60,000 nt of DNA from Symbiodinium natans (GCA_905221605.1 CAJNDS010002057.1:280013-340012), one strand, 5' to 3'; counted from the stretch's first letter, positions 1 through 11,167 are shown. The notes: generated by a model from the letters alone, not told the origin. Program-made: numbers and translations.

Positions 1-930
1 TTAGGGTTTTAGGGTCTCGAGTTTCGGGTTGAGGGTTTAGGGATTAGAGTCTTAGGGTTTGGGGTCTTAAGGATTTAGAGGTTTGAAGGGTTCAAGACTT
101 CTCGCCTGCCCTGTCCAGCGTGCCACGATCGTCACCTTGAAGGGCCAACTGCCCATTACTAAAGCCGTAAGCTCTGAATCATATGCCCAGTCACCCCTGT
201 CTCTGCTGTCAGCAGCTTTAAGGTACAAGCCTAAACTGCCCATCCAAAGAATCCTGGGTGCCGCCCTACAAGGCCGTGGACCTCCGACCCAAAATCATCA
301 GCCCCAAACCCCAAAACCCTAAATTCTAAACCCTAAATTCTAAACCCCAAAACCCTAAATCCTAAGCCTGAAGTTCTAAACCCTAAACCATAGCCCAGTG
401 AGCAGGCAGTTCCACTGGGCCGTGCCTGGACATCGAGAACCTCTTAGATCCCGAGCTGAAAAAGAGGCCTTAGGGTTCTAGGGTTTTCAGGGTTAGGGTT
501 TAAGGTAAAAAGAGGCCTTGGGGCTTCAGGGTTTTCAGGGTCAGGGTTTAAGGTTTAGGGTTGAGGGTGTAAAAAGGTTTCTTAAGGTTTAGGGCTTAGG
601 GGCGCCAGTCCCCTGACCACAATATAGAACACGTCAGAAGCCCTGAATCCTAAACTCCGACCCCCTCCCCCCCAGAGCCCACAGCCGTTCCCCAACAAGA
701 AGGGGAACTCAAACCTTGAGTCCTAGACCCTAAACCCTAGCCCTAAACCCTAGCCCTAAACCCTAGCCCTAAAAACCCTAAACCCTAAACCCCAAACCCT
801 AAACCCCAAAGCCTAAACCCCATGAAAACCCTAGACCCTGGGAGAGGCTGGGAGAGCCCCTCGAGCGGCCACTTCGCGCCGCGCGGCCCCAGAGCCCTCA
901 TGAGGTGGGCTTAGGGTTTATAGGGATTTA
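1..930. repeat. Degenerate telomere-like blocks, both orientations
   Basis: TTTAGGG-like and CCCTAAA-like runs alternate with unique islands at about 95-290, 385-465 and 600-720. The islands have short open + frames (for example LDIENLLDPELKK near 425-465) but no recognisable domain. A segment containing AAAAAGAGGCCTT is duplicated at about 459 and 508. Confidence 0.8.
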
Positions 931-1480
931 TAGGTTTTTATAGGGTTTATGGGGGTTTATAGGGGTTTATTAGGGGTTTATAGGGTTTATATAGGGTTTT
1001 ATAGGGTTTTATAGGGTTTTATAGGGTTTTATAGGGGTTTATAGGGTTTATAGGGTTTAGGGTCTAGGGGTTAGGGGTTAGGGTTTAGGTTTTGTTTGGG
1101 TTAAGGGTATAGGGTTTATAGGGTTTATAGGGTTTATGGGGTTTATAGGGTTTATAGGGTTTATAGGGTTTTATAGGGTTTTATAGGGTTTTATAGGGGT
1201 TTATAGGGTTTATAGGGTTTAGGGTCTAGGGGTTAGGGGTTAGGGTTTAGGTTTTGTTTGGGTTAAGGGTATAGGGGCTTATAGGGTTTATAGGGTTTAT
1301 GGGGTTTATAGGGTTTATAGGGTTTTATAGGGTTTCATAGGGTTTATAGGGCTTTATGGGAGTTTATAGGGTTTTATAGGGTTTTATAGGGTTTTATAGG
1401 GTTTGTTTTGGGTTTATAGGGTTTTGTAGGGTTTTTTGGGTTTATAGGGTTTATAGGGTTTAGGGGTTAGGGGTTCCGGT
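931..1480. repeat. TTTATAGGG-variant array with 162-bp higher-order period
   Basis: Telomere-like units carry an extra TA (TTTATAGGG, TTTTATAGGG). A longer block with GGTCTAGGGGTTAGGGG then TTTTGTTTGGG occurs at 1061 and again at 1223, so the array also repeats at about 162 bp. No gene seen. Confidence 0.8.
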
Positions 1481-1788
1481 TTAGGTTTGGTTTGTCTTAC
1501 GCAAAGTTACGGTAGGGTTTTCAGGTTGAAGATATTGTGGTTTGGTTAGGCCTCGGAGCTTGGATTGTAGGGTTTGAGGTTTATGGTTGCGCACCCGAAG
1601 AACTAAACATGTGCTATACCTACTTGGGGAGTTGATCCAGGTCACCGTGGAAGCCATTGTATCCTGGCTTAAGGGTGCTTGGAGAGGCAGAGCCAGGATT
1701 GCCCCAAGCCACTGACTCCCGACTCTCACCCTAAACCCTAAACCCTAAACCCTAAACCCTAAACCCTAAACCCTAAACCCTAATGCAG

Positions 1789-1861
1789 GCCCAGCTCATG
1801 AGCGAGCTCTACGCTCGCATCGCGCAGAAGTGCGGCAGGCCGCTGCTGGACGAGATCGCAG
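1789..1861 (+). CDS. Probable internal exon, unknown protein
   Basis: A telomere-like tract ends in TAATGCAG and is followed by an open frame (starts AQLMSELYARIAQKCG) that ends at GCAG|GC, so both edges fit the AG|G acceptor and GC donor seen in the recognised genes. Family not recognised. The preceding island at 1630-1711 has an open frame ending in a stop and may be part of another exon. Confidence 0.4.
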
Positions 1862-2582
1862 GCGTGGGGCCCAAGCCGAGAGCCAGGCGAGGGTTAAGAA
1901 GTTAGGAGTCCATCTAGGGGGTTTAGGGTTTAGGGTTTAGGGTTTAGGGTTCAGGGTTTAGGGTTTAGGGTTTAGGGCTTAGGGTGGTTACCGATCTCTC
2001 TATGTACTATGCTACTACGACTGGGTTCTTTCATCCGCCTGGCTCCTTTTATCGGCGTCCAACATGCCTACTCCATACCCCGGTTGGTACAGAAACCCTC
2101 AGCTCTTCAACCCCAGGCTGGTTTTGGGTGTTTTGTTTTTCTTGTTTGTTTTTTGTTGTTTTTCTCGCGGGGGTGGGGGGGGGGTGGGGTTTTGGGGGGT
2201 TTGAGGTTTTTTGGGGTTTTAGGGTTTTGCGGGGTTCCGCTGAGTAGGCCGGGTTTTTTTTTTGACATCCCTTAAGAGGGGATCATGTCTGGGAGTGAAC
2301 ACGGGCCCAAGCCAGGGCTGCATGGCTGAACCCTAAACCCTGAACCCTCAACCCTAAACGCTAACCCCTAAGCCCTAAACCCTAAACCCTAAACCCTTCA
2401 CCCCCGCAGCGAAGTGTTGTCAACGATGGCGAACCCGATCTCTGCCCACCCCCCCTCCCCAATCCACTCCTGACGGCCTCACAGTTCTAACACGAGCCTT
2501 CAGGAACTGTAGGGTTTGGTGTTTAGGGTTTGCTAAACCTCAAGCTTTCCCTCAGCCCAAAATCCAAAATAAACCCTAAGGA
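1862..2582. other. Telomere-like blocks and one T/G-rich island
   Basis: TTTAGGG run at about 1920-1985, a unique island at 1985-2125 open in all three + frames, a T/G-rich stretch to about 2260, then CCCTAAA repeats. No gene can be supported. Confidence 0.5.
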
Positions 2583-2650
2583 TTGGGATGTTCCCCCTTA
2601 TACTAACGTAGTCCCGTTTCAGGACTGCTAGTATAAGGGGAACATCCCAA
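2583..2650. mobile_element. MITE family 1, short copy
   Basis: Inverted repeat with termini TTGGGATGTTCCCCCTTATACT and CATCCCAA, 68 bp. Flanks CCTAAGGA and CCAAAGGG match at 6 of 8 bases, a possible decayed target duplication. Confidence 0.75.
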
Positions 2651-2743
2651 CCAAAGGGTTTTTTCCAGGGGGTCTTGCCGACCAGGTCCCAACTGCCATG
2701 AGCGCTTCGACGCCAGCTTGGAAAATGCCACCCGTCATCCATT

Positions 2744-2833
2744 TTGGGATGTTCCCCCCTTATACTTGCCGTCCTTCATAGGGGGTACTATAATCCCTGT
2801 TAAGGACTGTTTGTACAAGGAGGAACATCCCAA
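2744..2833. mobile_element. MITE family 1 copy with exact 8-bp target duplication
   Basis: Begins TTGGGATGTTCCCC and ends GGAACATCCCAA. It lies between two exact copies of CATCCATT (2736-2743 and 2834-2841), the 8-bp target duplication expected of a hAT-like nonautonomous element. The island on its left has an open + frame (NCHERFDASLENATRHP). Confidence 0.85.
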
Positions 2834-2895
2834 CATCCATTGCTTGTCGGGTGTTTGTACAAGGAGGAACATCCCAACATCCATTGCTTGTCGGG
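2808..2895. repeat. 44-bp tandem duplication overlapping a MITE end
   Basis: The block starting TGTTTGTACAAGGAGG at 2808 recurs at 2852. It includes the right MITE terminus and its target duplication, so it arose after MITE insertion. Confidence 0.85.
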
Positions 2896-3371
2896 CTGGT
2901 TGCTTATAAACGGGGGTCTTACGATATTAGGTACCTGATTGGGGTCCATTTTTATAAGGAAAGCCTACTATTTGGGAGTTACAATTCGGGGTCAATTATT
3001 TTTCGTAAACTCCCAAACTGGTGGGGTGGGTGGGAGGGTTTCAAGCCAAAGGGATACCCCACAAAGCGGGAGTTCCTCCCCAAGAAGGATTATGGTATTT
3101 TGGGGTACGCAAGGAATGCCCATGCCTAGATCTAGCTAGAAAGTACAAGCAGGGTATCAGGAGCCTACTTTTAGTTTCAAGCTCCTCCCCTGGAAGGCTC
3201 ATCGGTAGGTCCAGGTGGGGTTATCAGTAGGGGAACCGCAACGATGACTGAGAAGACTGATAAACACCACCGTAGTAACATTCCCTTATACTGAGGACCC
3301 CCAGTAACGTACTCCTAATGTCGGAAACACCCATAAACATGCGCATACGTATATGCAGAAATACATACACA
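2896..3371. other. Fold-back rich island without callable gene
   Basis: TTTGGGAGTTAC near 2970 pairs with GTAAACTCCCAAA near 3010. Several frames are open but no domain is visible. Confidence 0.4.
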
Positions 3372-3497
3372 CATATGCACGTTGTTTACGCCTGGCCGTG
3401 CATGAAGGCGACGCGAGTCTTCGACGCCATCGTGTCGGAGGAACTTGTGCAGCAGGCCGCGAATTCTGTTGGACCCCTCAATCACCATGCTTTCTGA
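3372..3497 (+). CDS. Possible terminal exon, unknown protein
   Basis: Open + frame ending at TGA 3495-3497, containing KATRVFDAIVSEELVQQAAN. A MITE begins three bases after the stop. Family not recognised and the left edge is unclear. Confidence 0.35.
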   Translation, partial: HMHVVYAWPCMKATRVFDAIVSEELVQQAANSVGPLNHHAF

Positions 3498-3499
3498 AC

Positions 3500-3590
3500 T
3501 GGGGGGGTTTCCGAAAATAAAGGATTGTAGTATTTGGGATATATTAGGGGTACCCCCTATATATTCGGAAATGCCCAACTGAAAAGGGTT
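3500..3590. mobile_element. MITE family 5 copy
   Basis: CTGAACTGGG...TTTCCGAAAA on the left is mirrored by TTCGGAAATGCCCAACTGAA on the right, with GGGGTACCCC at the centre. Relatives lie near 11640, 22037 and probably 49274. Confidence 0.65.
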
Positions 3591-3886
3591 CAGCATTTAA
3601 GGAGGGCTGTTAGGATTGAGGATTTTCGGGCTTAAGGGCCCTCAGAACACGCCTTCTCCCCCGAAGCCGCTAGATTCTGTTTTGAATATCACCTTGCCCT
3701 CTAAAATTAAAACCGAAAGCAGACCTGAAACGCCCTAAAGTCGTAGACAGCAGTGGTGCCACCTTGTCGGAGCAAGGTTCGTTAGTTCCTCACGTACAGC
3801 AGCAAGTTGATTGACGGGTTTAGGGTTTAGGGTTTTCGCTTTTGGGACCACAGGCCCCTAGCTGCAAGGGGCCCTGGACATACTAG

Positions 3887-4002
3887 GCAGCACAGCCTTG
3901 CCACCAGGAAGCAGAATTGTCCAAAGACGTCCAGCGGTGCCCTTGGGTCGTCTCGAGCTCTCTTTGACACAGGGCTTTGCCTTGAGTGATAAATCAGATT
4001 AG
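3887..4002 (+). CDS. Possible terminal exon, unknown protein
   Basis: AG|G at 3885-3887 opens a frame (STALPPGSRIVQRRPAVPLG) that runs to TAG at 4000-4002. Acceptor fits the local rule. No family recognised. Confidence 0.35.
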
Positions 4003-4220
4003 GGTCCGGGTTTGGGGCAACCTTGAGATTGTGGCCTCAAGGGTAAGGATAAGACGCCCGAGTAGTGCCATTGCTCCAATTCGGTTTATATCTGGGAAAC
4101 CCAACATGTCGCGTTCAGAGTCCAAGCAGCAGAACGTTCAGGATTAATTCCAGAACGCTGGCTTTTGTGCTTTTTGTTGGGCCGGTTAAGGCTTGAAGTT
4201 CTCGGAGCTGTCAGGTTTGA

Positions 4221-4314
4221 GCCCTTATACTAACAGTCCTTCATAATTAGGGATTATCGTACCCCCCAATATAATCCCTATCAAGGACTGTTAGTCTAAG
4301 GGGGAACATCCCAA
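4221..4314. mobile_element. MITE family 1, left end truncated
   Basis: CCCTTATACTAACAGTCCTT, then an inner inverted repeat, then AAGGACTGTTAG and CATCCCAA. The first TTGGGATGTTC is missing. Confidence 0.75.
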
Positions 4315-4544
4315 ATCACCAGCATCAAACCCCCCCAAACCTTTGCTTTCAAGCCCCCCAGTGTTATTCAAGGCACGTCCACCTCCTCTCCAGTCGTGGG
4401 CTAAACCCTAAACCCCAAACCCCAAACCCTAAACCCAAAACCTTAAACCCTAAACCCTGGAGGTCTTTTTCTTTGTCGGGCCTATCAAGCGCAGGTGCCG
4501 CGCTACCATGTGTTACCACCAAGTCTTCCTTGACTGGTCAGTTC

Positions 4545-4608
4545 CTAGGTAGGCCCTTGGGAGGTCTTGTTCAGGAATATTTTCCACAGGGTTTTAGGGC
4601 CATCCTGG
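4545..4608. mobile_element. Introner-like element, deleted copy
   Basis: CTAGGTAGGCCCTTGGGA at the left and GGGCCATCCTGG at the right match the termini of the element that forms sirtuin intron 1, but the middle is shortened to about 64 bp. Confidence 0.7.
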
Positions 4609-4655
4609 CCATCCCAGGGTCGAAGCTGTCCTGTAGAGCGCCACACTTCTGAGCC

Positions 4656-5351
4656 ATGGTGCGCATGGTTGGGCGCCTCAGGATGCTGAGAAAGGCCCTG
4701 AGCTTCGCGCCGCCGACGCCGCCGTCGCCAGCAGCCTTCGCAGTAGCTGGCAGGAGGGCGACGGAGCTTGCAGGGGATGCAGCAGTGCGAGTCTTGCGGT
4801 ACAGGTGGCATTTCGGACTTCCCCAAGGAAGCGCGTGCAAAAGAGCACTTGGGCTTGCAAGGGACTCTGCCGGCGCTTCCTATGAGAAGGCTAAGGAGGC
4901 TGAACCTTCGGTGGCTCTCACACCTTCCTTGCAGATAGCACGCAGAGCCACGGAGGCTGCTGCATATGCTAAGCGAGTGCGAGTCCTTCCATCAAAAGAG
5001 AGGGTTGAGGGTGCCGCGATGGTTGCAAAAGCTGTATGTGCAGTTGCCGCCGCCCCTGCTGTGGAGCGTGCGGCAGCAGTGGTTTCGCACAGTGCTTCTG
5101 CCGCTTTGAAGATCGGCAAAGCCACTGAAGTTGCTGGGCAGTCCTTGTCTGAAACCGGTGAAGCCGATGGCGACCCAGAAGCAATTCGATATGGTGACGC
5201 GATAGCTCGCACTGGTGCTAGGATTTCAAGAGCAGCCACTACGCTGAAGTCTGCTGCGGAAGACACATCGACCGTGGCTGCGAATATTTCGACTGTCGTA
5301 GCACCAACATTCGCTCAGGGATGCTACAAGGTGTGGAAGGGACCAAGTTGA
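4656..5351 (+). CDS. Alanine-rich reading frame, unknown function
   Basis: Longest frame in this part, 231 codons from ATG 4656 to TGA 5351, free of telomere repeats. It starts basic and Pro-rich (MVRMVGRLRMLRK), then becomes long Ala/Val/Glu-rich stretches (ERAAAVVSHSASAALKIGK) likely to be helical. No catalytic motif. A 128-codon frame lies antisense (4880-5266). The true end may be a splice site, since coding-like sequence continues in other frames to 5680. Confidence 0.5.
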   Translation: MVRMVGRLRMLRKALSFAPPTPPSPAAFAVAGRRATELAGDAAVRVLRYRWHFGLPQGSACKRALGLARDSAGASYEKAKEAEPSVALTPSLQIARRATEAAAYAKRVRVLPSKERVEGAAMVAKAVCAVAAAPAVERAAAVVSHSASAALKIGKATEVAGQSLSETGEADGDPEAIRYGDAIARTGARISRAATTLKSAAEDTSTVAANISTVVAPTFAQGCYKVWKGPS

Positions 5352-5589
5352 AAAATGTAGACAGGATAGGGCAGCCGAATTTGGGCACCGCTTGTGATGA
5401 TCCACAAGTAGTCCGCTATGCCCAATCACACGCGATGCTTCCTTGCGCTTGCCAAGAACTTTTGCTCCAGCGACACCTTTACTCGCTACCCACAAAGAAG
5501 CAGCATGGTGCTGGACTGCACGCAACGGCAGCTCTCACGCAACAACTGGATGTACACTCTAGGTTCTGCAAAGTCGTGCTAAGACCCGG

Positions 5590-5875
5590 GTACAGAAACT
5601 AGTGGACAGAATTTCCAAGGGCATTGCTGAAGTCCAGGCGTTGATTGACCGCAGCGCAGTCTCCCAAGTCACACATCCTAAGCCCTAAGCACTAAACCCC
5701 TAAACCCTGCACCCTAGACCCTACACCCCCTAAGCCCAACCCTACACTCTAAGCCCTAAACCCCAAACCCTAAAACCTTTTGTGCGTACGGCAGGGCATA
5801 GCTGCGTGGTTCCAGTGGCCATGGCTAGCTGATGCTGTCCTCCCCACTGCTGAAGAGGAGGCTCCCCCGCCCTAA
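5590..5875 (+). CDS. Possible 3' exons of the Ala-rich gene
   Basis: An open frame near 5590-5680 contains RISKGIAEVQALIDRSAVSQ. A second island at about 5792-5875 reads AWFQWPWLADAVLPTAEEE and stops. A telomere-like block separates them. Membership in the upstream gene is inferred from order only. Confidence 0.3.
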
Positions 5876-6361
5876 TCCCCCAACTCTTATTTTGGGGTTG
5901 AGGGTTAGGGTTTAGGGTTTGGGGTTTAGGGTTTAGGGTTTAGGGATTAGGGTTTAGGAATTAAGGGTAAGGGTTTTAGCGTTTAGGGTCGAGGGTTTAG
6001 GGTTGAGGCATTTGGGCCCTGTAGAACATCTCCGATTGAAATTCGGTTTCCTAACAACGTCGCCCGAGAAGGGGCCCCTGATTTAGAAGAACCCTCCGAT
6101 TGCTGCGCAAGGAGGGTCCCTAAACCTTCAAACCTAAACCCTAAACCCTAAACCCTAAACCCTAAACCCTTTTCAGGGTTTAGGGTGTTTTGGTGTTCCC
6201 GAAACTCTAAGCCCTGAACCTGAAACCCTCAAAATCCCCCTCGCCTGAACCCCCAAATCCACCACCCTAAACCCTAAACCCTAAACCCTAAACCCTAAAC
6301 CCTAAACCCTAAACCCTAAACCCTAAACCCTAAACCCTAAACCCTAAACCCTAAACGAGAG
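5876..6361. repeat. Telomere-like blocks, including a long perfect run
   Basis: TTTAGGG blocks, an island at 6005-6115 with one open + frame, then about 13 near-perfect CCCTAAA units at 6263-6356 that run straight into the next exon. Confidence 0.85.
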
Positions 6362-8431
6362 GCCCCCACCCTGGCGCGTGTGGCACTCCACCCTCGCGAT
6401 CCGCTGGTGCCTCTTTCCGCTGCTTGCGTTGGCTTTCAGCGGCTCCTTGCTGGTCGCATGCCGCCTGGGACGCCAAGTGGTTTCGGGTTTAGGGTTTAAG
6501 GTTTCGGGTTCAGGGTTTAAGGTTTAGGAGTGAGTACAGGAGACTAACATCATTTCGAAAAGTATCCTCATACGACCTCCGCTATGACTACTGCAATTGA
6601 AGCGTATCTTGAAGCTACTTTTGAAAGGACCCGTTCCACTCAAACAAGCCACCCCTATACATGCATACAGACGCAAGTCTATATGTATACGGATACATCA
6701 GGACAAGTTCTTGCAAACCCCATGCCATAAGCTTGTCCATTTGGGGTGAGGCTTTCCGGGGAATGTTTGGGCTTCCGAGTCCTTGGGCAGGTTGTGTCAG
6801 TCTTGGTGTAGTGGGCTGATACCCCTCGTCATTTCACTTTGGGTTGGAGGTGTAGGTTAGGGATTAGAGTTTAGGGTTTAGGGTGTAGGGCCAGTTTGGG
6901 ACTACTTCAAAACCCTACAACCCAAAAACCCTAAATGCCTAAAGCCGTAAGAGCCTAAACGCCCTAAAACCCTGAAGCCCTAGAGCCCTAAACCCCAATA
7001 CTCCCTAGAACCTGAAAACCCAAAAACAATCAACCCTAAAACCCTGAAACCCTCACACCCTAGAACCCGAAAACTCCAAAGCAATAGACCCTCAAACTCA
7101 AATCCTATAAAACCTTTTAAAACCCGAAAAAAATCCTATAAACCTGTCTCAAACCCTCAAAACCCAAACAAAAAACCCTCAATCCCTCAAACCCGAAAAA
7201 GACCTTCTAACACCCTACAAAACCCCATAAAGACACCCCCCCGCCATATAGCACCTTTTCAAGCCCTCAAAAACCTAAGGAGAGCTAACACCCTACAAAA
7301 CCCTATAAGAACTTGCAGAATTCCTTATCAAACCCTCAGCATCCCTACGGCCAGCTAACACCCCACAAAATCCTCCAAAAAACCCAGAACGCCTTCTCAC
7401 ATCCTCAAAAATCTCTAGGGCCAGCTAACACCATAATAAAAACCCAAAACCCTAAACCCTAAACCTAAACCCTAAACCCCAAACCCTAAACCCTAAACCC
7501 TAAACCCTAAACCCTAAACCCTAAACCCTAAACCCTAAACCCTAAACCCTAAACCCTAAACCCTAAACCCTAGGCCAGCTCTCCGGCCACTTCGCCACTT
7601 GGAGCGCTGCCGTACTGGCGGCCGACGCCTCCCGGGCCCGAACGCGGCCTGCGGAGGTGCTGGGGTTGAGGGGTTTAGCCCTAAACCCTAAACCCTAAAC
7701 CCTAAATCCTAAACCCTAAACCCTAAACCCTAAACCCTAAACTTAGGGGTTTAGGGGTGTAGGGGTTTAGGGGTTAGGGGGTTTGGGGTTTCAGGGTTTA
7801 GGGTTTAGGGGTTTAAGGGTTTAGGGTTTGGGGGTTTCAGGGTTGCAGGGTTTAGGGTTTAGGAGTTTAGGGTTCAGGGTTTTACGAGTATAGGAGTTGA
7901 AGGGTTTAGGGTTTAGGGATTTGAGTTTAGGGGTTTAAGGGTTTAGAGTTTGGGGGTTTCAGGGTTGCAGGGGGTTTAAGGGTTCAGGGGCGTAAGGGTT
8001 TAGGGGTTTACGGGCTCAAGTGTTTTAGGTGGATGGCGCTTCGGGTTTTCTGGGGAGCCAAACTTCAAACCCCTAAACCCCAAGACCCCAAGGATGCCCG
8101 AAACCCCTAACCCCTAAAGCCTAGACCCTGAGCCCCTCAAACGAGGCCGCCGTGCTTCTGGCACTGGCCCTCGTCTTGGGAGGGCTCGTCTTGGCCTGCG
8201 CCCCGCTGGTGGGCCTCGAGGCCCCTGCGAGTTTAGGGCTGAGGGACCCTAAACCCTAAACCCTAAACCCTAAACCCTAAACCCTAAACCCTAAACCCTA
8301 AACCCTAAACCCTAAACCCTAAACCCTAAACCCTCAGCTCCTGGCGGCCTACACTGCGCTGCTGTGCCTCGGCGCTGCGCTTGGCCGCTGCGTCCGCGTG
8401 GGGCTGGGGGAGGCCGGGTGGCGCAGCCAGG
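6362..8431 (+). CDS. Multi-exon membrane protein, family unknown
   Basis: Four exons can be joined in phase: 6362-6468, 7574-7656, 8146-8220 and 8338-8431. Donors are GA, GC, GT-type (GA at 6469, GT at 7657, GC at 8221, GT at 8432). Acceptors are AG|G except the last, AG|C. The peptide has strongly hydrophobic segments that look like membrane helices: CLFPLLALAFSGSLLVAC, AVLLALALVLGGLVLACAPL and LLAAYTALLCLGAALG. The introns are mostly perfect CCCTAAA or TTTAGGG units; the third is only 117 bp. Start and end of the gene are not identified. No transporter signature was recognised. Confidence 0.55.
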
Positions 8432-8990
8432 GTGTTTTGGCGGTTTAATGTTTTGGGTTTAGGGTTTAGGGCTTCGGGTTAGGGTTTAGGGTCTAGGGTC
8501 TAGGGTTTAGAGTCTAGGGTTTAGGGCTTCGGGTTTAGGGTTTAGGGTTTAGGACTTGCAGGTTCATAAGTAGCTGGCTAGCTTGCTTGGAGATCTGCGG
8601 CTGATGAAGTTTTCGGCTTCTGTTTTGGTGGTTTCTTTCGGTTGGTAGTTCTGGCCTGTCCTAAGTAGGATAAGGGGGGCCCTTTTCAAGGGAACCCCTT
8701 CTTAACCCTCTTCTGGCTCTCTTAAACAGGGACCTTATTCAGAGGGTCTATAGCCCCAACAGTCCCCCTAATCCTATCCCCTAGCCTTTAGGTGCAGGCC
8801 TGGAAGGTCCAGGGCTCGCGCCCCTGACTTATGCTTTTTACAGCTGTAGGCGGGTGGTCATGCCGCCGTTCTCGGGGCTCATATTGAAGATGCTTCATAG
8901 TTATAGAAGAATGCTCTCCTTGCTGGGTTTGGCGTGGGATGTACAGTCGCTGCACTGCTGCACTCACCATGTATAGCCTGCTTCATGGAC
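8432..8990. other. Telomere-like block and fold-back island
   Basis: TTTAGGG-like repeats to about 8560, then an island with an imperfect inverted repeat (AGTAGGATAAGGGGG near 8667, CCCCCTAATCCTATCCCC near 8763) that may be another MITE. Confidence 0.4.
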
Positions 8991-8999
8991 ATCCAGCAG

Positions 9000-9664
9000 C
9001 ACTCTCACCCCCATTCCCCTGTCGACTCGGAGCCTGAAGCCCGTAAATCCATAGCTCCATCGCAGACGAAATCGGGAAGACGCTTTAGCTCGGGCGTTTG
9101 GGATTCAGAGGTTTCAGGCGCTAAGATTTTTTGTCCCCTCCGGCCGCCGACCACAAAGAAGAAAGAGAAGCCCTTGAAGGTCTCACAGGGGTTGTGATGT
9201 TCTACAAGGCTGTACTTGGAAGAAGTGGTGAGGGCACGGGGGTACTTGGGCGCTGCATGATCTTGGCATCGCATGGGGGTTGTTTAATTTTGTTTGGCAT
9301 CCTGGTCCGAAACTACAACTTGTATAGGTCCGCAAACAATCCGCTGTGTCGCTCCCCCTCCACATCCTCAGCAGGCTGGCACGGCCTCATAAACGACTGC
9401 TTGCTGGCTCAGTGCAAGAAGTTCCCCACCCCCTCCCAAAGCCACTCCCAGCTTTGCTCGGGGGGCACCCGGATAGCAAAGTCCAGCAAAGTCTCCATGG
9501 CCGCCTGCGAACTCCACGCCGACTGGCCCTACAACATCCTCCGCTTGTGGAACCAGCCGCAGAGGGTCGGAACGCCCAGGGTCTTGCAGCTTGGTAGTCC
9601 ATTGCTGCCCTTTTTCCCCTTTTTTTGGTTCAAGTTTCCTCATAACACGAACGCTAAACCCTAA
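9000..9664 (+). CDS. Possible coding region, strand uncertain
   Basis: Repeat-free stretch with long frames on both strands: + 9131-9664 (177 codons) and - 9368-9802 (144 codons). The + side near 9010-9120 reads like a disordered segment (SPVDSEPEARKSIAPSQTK). All recognised genes here are +, which is the only reason to prefer that strand. Confidence 0.3.
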
Positions 9665-9799
9665 GCCCAAGAAAAGGATGCCCCTCTCAGATATGTTTAC
9701 TGGAAGAACCCAGGCAGACCTACCTGGGGCAGCCGCCAGGATCGCTGCGATTCCTGGTGAACCCCAACTTCGCCAGCAAGGCTGGGAGCCATGATGGTA

Positions 9800-10122
9800 C
9801 ACTATATTGCTTTATTTATTATATATTCAGTTTATATCCTCTCATAGATGTGTATACATATATAAAGATGTACATACATATATATATATATATACATAGA
9901 AAGATATACTAATATTTACATTGTATGATATTGCATATTGTACTGCCTTTATGTTGTCTATTAAATTGTTTCCATTATGAGATACACTTTATGATGTATT
10001 ATGTTTTTTGTATCATAGATTATGATAATTTATTTTATATTTTATACTATATAGTATATATATTAGGATATACATGTATTATGTATTGTATTATGTTTTG
10101 AACTATGCATATACAGAGAGAC

Positions 10123-10154
<32 letters not shown>

Positions 10155-10155
10155 C
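9800..10155. repeat. AT-rich low complexity with GA microsatellite
   Basis: TA-rich sequence with TATA tracts followed by an AGAGAG run near 10117-10153. No coding frame. Confidence 0.85.
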
Positions 10156-10318
10156 GAACAAGTATTCCCCAACTCCGTGCATCACCCCAGCACGTAGAGC
10201 CCTTGCATCTCTGAGATATCCTGGCAGACTTCAGCACATGAACGCCAAATCCTGAACACTACTCCCAGAGCCGTGCGACCCGTAGGGTTTAGGGAAACCA
10301 GAATTGTGTTCGGGCAAG

Positions 10319-10805
10319 GACTTTCATGAGGTCCGCGAGATCACGCAGGGAAGCCGGAAGGAAGAAGTGCGCCTCTACGTGGTCAAGGAGTATGAGGGCC
10401 ACCCTACTTTGGAGGCTTGGTGGTGGCTTCTTTCAGGAGGCTTTTTGACTGGTTTTCTTGAACTCTGGATTGCCCTAAACCCTACACCCTAAACCCTATA
10501 ACCCTGAACCCTATAACCCCAAACTCTACAACCCTACACCCAGAACCCGAACCTTAAAATTCGAGCCCTTCTTCCCCCCGGCTGGGCCCCCAGAGGTGGT
10601 TGATGCCGATGACTCTCACGGGGAGCCGGATGAAGAAACTGGCAATTGGTGCTGTCTCCCGCCCTTCATGAAGGTCTGGGGCCAGAAAGACGCATCCCCA
10701 AGCAACCCAAAGATGTCTGTCGCTCCCAATAGTAGGCTCCCCGAACCCCAAAGTGTTTTGCAGACGGACGACTTTTTCTTGAGAGCAGTTGAATGGGTGA
10801 TTTGA
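10319..10805 (+). CDS. Two-exon 3' part of an unknown gene
   Basis: Exon 10319-10414 (32 codons, DFHEVREITQGSRKEEVRLY) joins 10596-10805 (VVDADDSHGEPDEETGNWCC) through a GC donor and AG|G acceptor and ends at TGA 10803-10805. The joined frame is hydrophilic and acidic at the junction. Both splice sites match the rule of the recognised genes. No family recognised. The intron is a short CCCTAAA-like block. Confidence 0.55.
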
Positions 10806-10934
10806 TTTGTAGGTGGCTTGGAAAGACTAGCCTTTGATCTGCAAAGAAGCTGTTTGGAACTTCATGAGGACTGCTTGACTTCACTTGTAACAAAGAGGGC
10901 CCTTAACGAGGCTTAAGAGCTTCATTTGGAATCT

Positions 10935-11167
10935 TTACGAATACAACTTTCTGTCTGCATCGCAAGCCTATGTCGCAGTGGCACATATGGCCACTTGAAT
11001 CGCCCCATGAGCCATCGTTGTTGCGCGCTGCCGCCATCGAGCTTCTGTTGATTTAGCTTGGGGACCCTAAACCCCAACCCCCCACTGACAAAATGAGTCT
11101 TGCTGCATGCACGCTCCCCTCTTGTACGGGAAGCTCTCTGCCTCGATGCAAGCGGCGACCAGTGCCC
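10935..11167 (+). CDS. Exon-like islands before a MITE
   Basis: Open frames 10945-11053 (FCLHRKPMSQWHIWPLESPH) and 11094-11205 (MSLAACTLPSC). A 116-codon frame lies antisense (10922-11272). Strand and reality uncertain. Confidence 0.25.
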
